Assembly: GCA_016124935.1 (NCBI GenBank)
Contig: WGMS01000017.1
Span: 58,963 to 122,962, forward strand
Direction of reading: 5' to 3'
Length of the DNA: 64,000 nt
DNA from: a bacterium
GTDB lineage: Bacteria > Cyanobacteriota > Vampirovibrionia > Obscuribacterales > Obscuribacteraceae
The notes beneath the pieces are model-generated. The model did no database searches, was not told the origin of the DNA, and worked only from the letters and a program-made list of their open reading frames with translations. Positions 63,375 through 64,000 of this stretch are shown here, in pieces (within the stretch, counting starts at the first letter, position 1; each line of letters begins with the position of its first letter). The translations under genes were made by a program, and so were the position numbers.

Positions 63375-63809
63375 ATAAGAGATTGCAGGAAGCTCAATGC
63401 CTTCAACCCAGCCTCTAATCTCATATTTGCCTTTTGGATAACCAGAGACTATATCCCAGACTTTATAATATAGACCGCTGCTTATCGGGATCTCGTGATC
63501 TTTTCCTTCGACTCGCATTTTATGCCGCCATAAAATTTTGGGACGTTGAGTTTTGACCTTTAGTCTGTAGCCGTAACTGAAACCAAGCTTGTTTCTCTTA
63601 ACCACTTTGATCGGAATGAATTTTACCTTTTCAGCAGGAATATCACCCGGGCCGTGCCCCACCGGAAACTTGCCGAAATCAAAACTCTCAACAATAAGAT
63701 CAGGTGCAATTTCCTTTAGAGGCTTGCAAACATCTTTGGCAAGCAAGGGAGTAGCAACGAGTAACATCGCCAGAATCAATGACAGTAAATGTATCAACCT
63801 TAACTTCAT
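63363..63809 (-). CDS. Small secreted protein of unknown function
   Basis: 148 residues: Sec signal peptide (cleavage near PLLAKD), then a ~125-residue beta-rich domain (FIPIKVVKRNKLGFSYGYRL, WRHKMRVEGKDHEIPISSGL, KYEIRGWVEGIELPA). No family recognised. No ribosome site before the ATG; a TATACT -10 box is 8 nt upstream (63818-63823). Confidence 0.75.
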   Translation of the reverse strand: MKLRLIHLLSLILAMLLVATPLLAKDVCKPLKEIAPDLIVESFDFGKFPVGHGPGDIPAEKVKFIPIKVVKRNKLGFSYGYRLKVKTQRPKILWRHKMRVEGKDHEIPISSGLYYKVWDIVSGYPKGKYEIRGWVEGIELPAISYLIN

Positions 63810-63817
63810 TTGGTTCT

Positions 63818-63823
63818 AGTATA
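63818..63823 (-). promoter_or_regulatory. TATACT -10 box 8 nt before the ATG of the small secreted protein
   Basis: TATACT (5/6) ends 8 nt before ATG 63809; a TTGGCA lies 19 nt upstream of it as a poorly spaced -35. Transcript start is predicted at the ATG. Confidence 0.45.
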
Positions 63824-64000
63824 GATTGAATTTCAGGAATTTTGCCAATTAACGATCAATTGATCAGCGACAATTTAAATTGCCGCTTGGCGACAGTTTG
63901 CTTAAGTACCCCAAAATTTCCAATGGGAGCAGCGCCAGCGACAATTCGCAAAATAGCCCAAAAGTATAGCTGAATCGATATCCCTGAAGGAGCAAAGGCG

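Overview
The window looks like chromosomal DNA of a non-photosynthetic relative of cyanobacteria, most likely the Melainabacteria/Vampirovibrionia group (Obscuribacter-like). Main support: an ATP synthase operon in the cyanobacterial order (atpI-like, a, c, b', b, delta, alpha, gamma, with beta and epsilon absent), an asd-dapA-RNase J neighbourhood, SepF, an IM30/PspA protein, and many signal-peptide, WG-repeat and TPR proteins. No photosynthesis gene is present. The lineage is inferred from gene content, not from a phylogeny. I saw no insertion sequence, phage gene, integrase or CRISPR array, so this reads as a stable core and lineage-specific chromosomal segment.

Layout: 1-4074 holds a truncated TPR gene, a degenerate GGDEF protein, a YD/RHS-like repeat protein and an orphan rpsB. 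4299-6836 is a signal-peptide/CPA2 antiporter/double-USP fusion. 14607-6829 (minus) is a tightly coupled four-gene unit: M16 protease, WG/TPR protein, deoxyribosyltransferase-like protein and 2OG-Fe(II) oxygenase. 14664-20753 holds an 11-residue-repeat secreted protein, an M20 peptidase, a NUDIX hydrolase, small membrane proteins, a lipoprotein, a frameshifted EamA gene and a Cys-rich copper-storage-like pair. 20502-23748 has FmdB-like, RseP (M50) and SpoIID/LytB proteins. 23806-29596 is the ATP synthase operon. 29942-34764 has PspA, Tgt, a TPR protein and a protein built from four copies of a ~90-residue module. 35203-41925 is smc-scpA-scpB-ispD and then sepF. 48444-42152 (minus) is dut-dapB-asd-dapA-rnj-mnmH. 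48445-49523 is mostly non-coding and contains a strong candidate structured RNA with its own promoter and terminator. 49524-49599 is tRNA-Thr(CGT). 49711-51423 is a Ser/Thr kinase carrying one copy of the same ~90-residue module. 58828-51420 (minus) is an ATP-grasp ligase, DUF1704 metallopeptidase and kinase-TPR operon. 59122-61574 is an OpuB-type ABC transporter, followed by a desaturase, a sulfurtransferase and a small secreted protein.

Most interesting points: (1) an ATP-grasp ligase next to a DUF1704 (MATCAP-like) peptidase, which resembles the enzyme types of the eukaryotic tyrosination/detyrosination cycle; (2) a ~90-residue module shared by two otherwise unrelated proteins; (3) an unidentified ~210-nt structured RNA upstream of dut; (4) several genes whose -10 box lies 7-12 nt before a start codon that lacks a Shine-Dalgarno, suggesting leaderless mRNAs; (5) four convergent gene pairs whose stop codons share a 4-bp palindrome.
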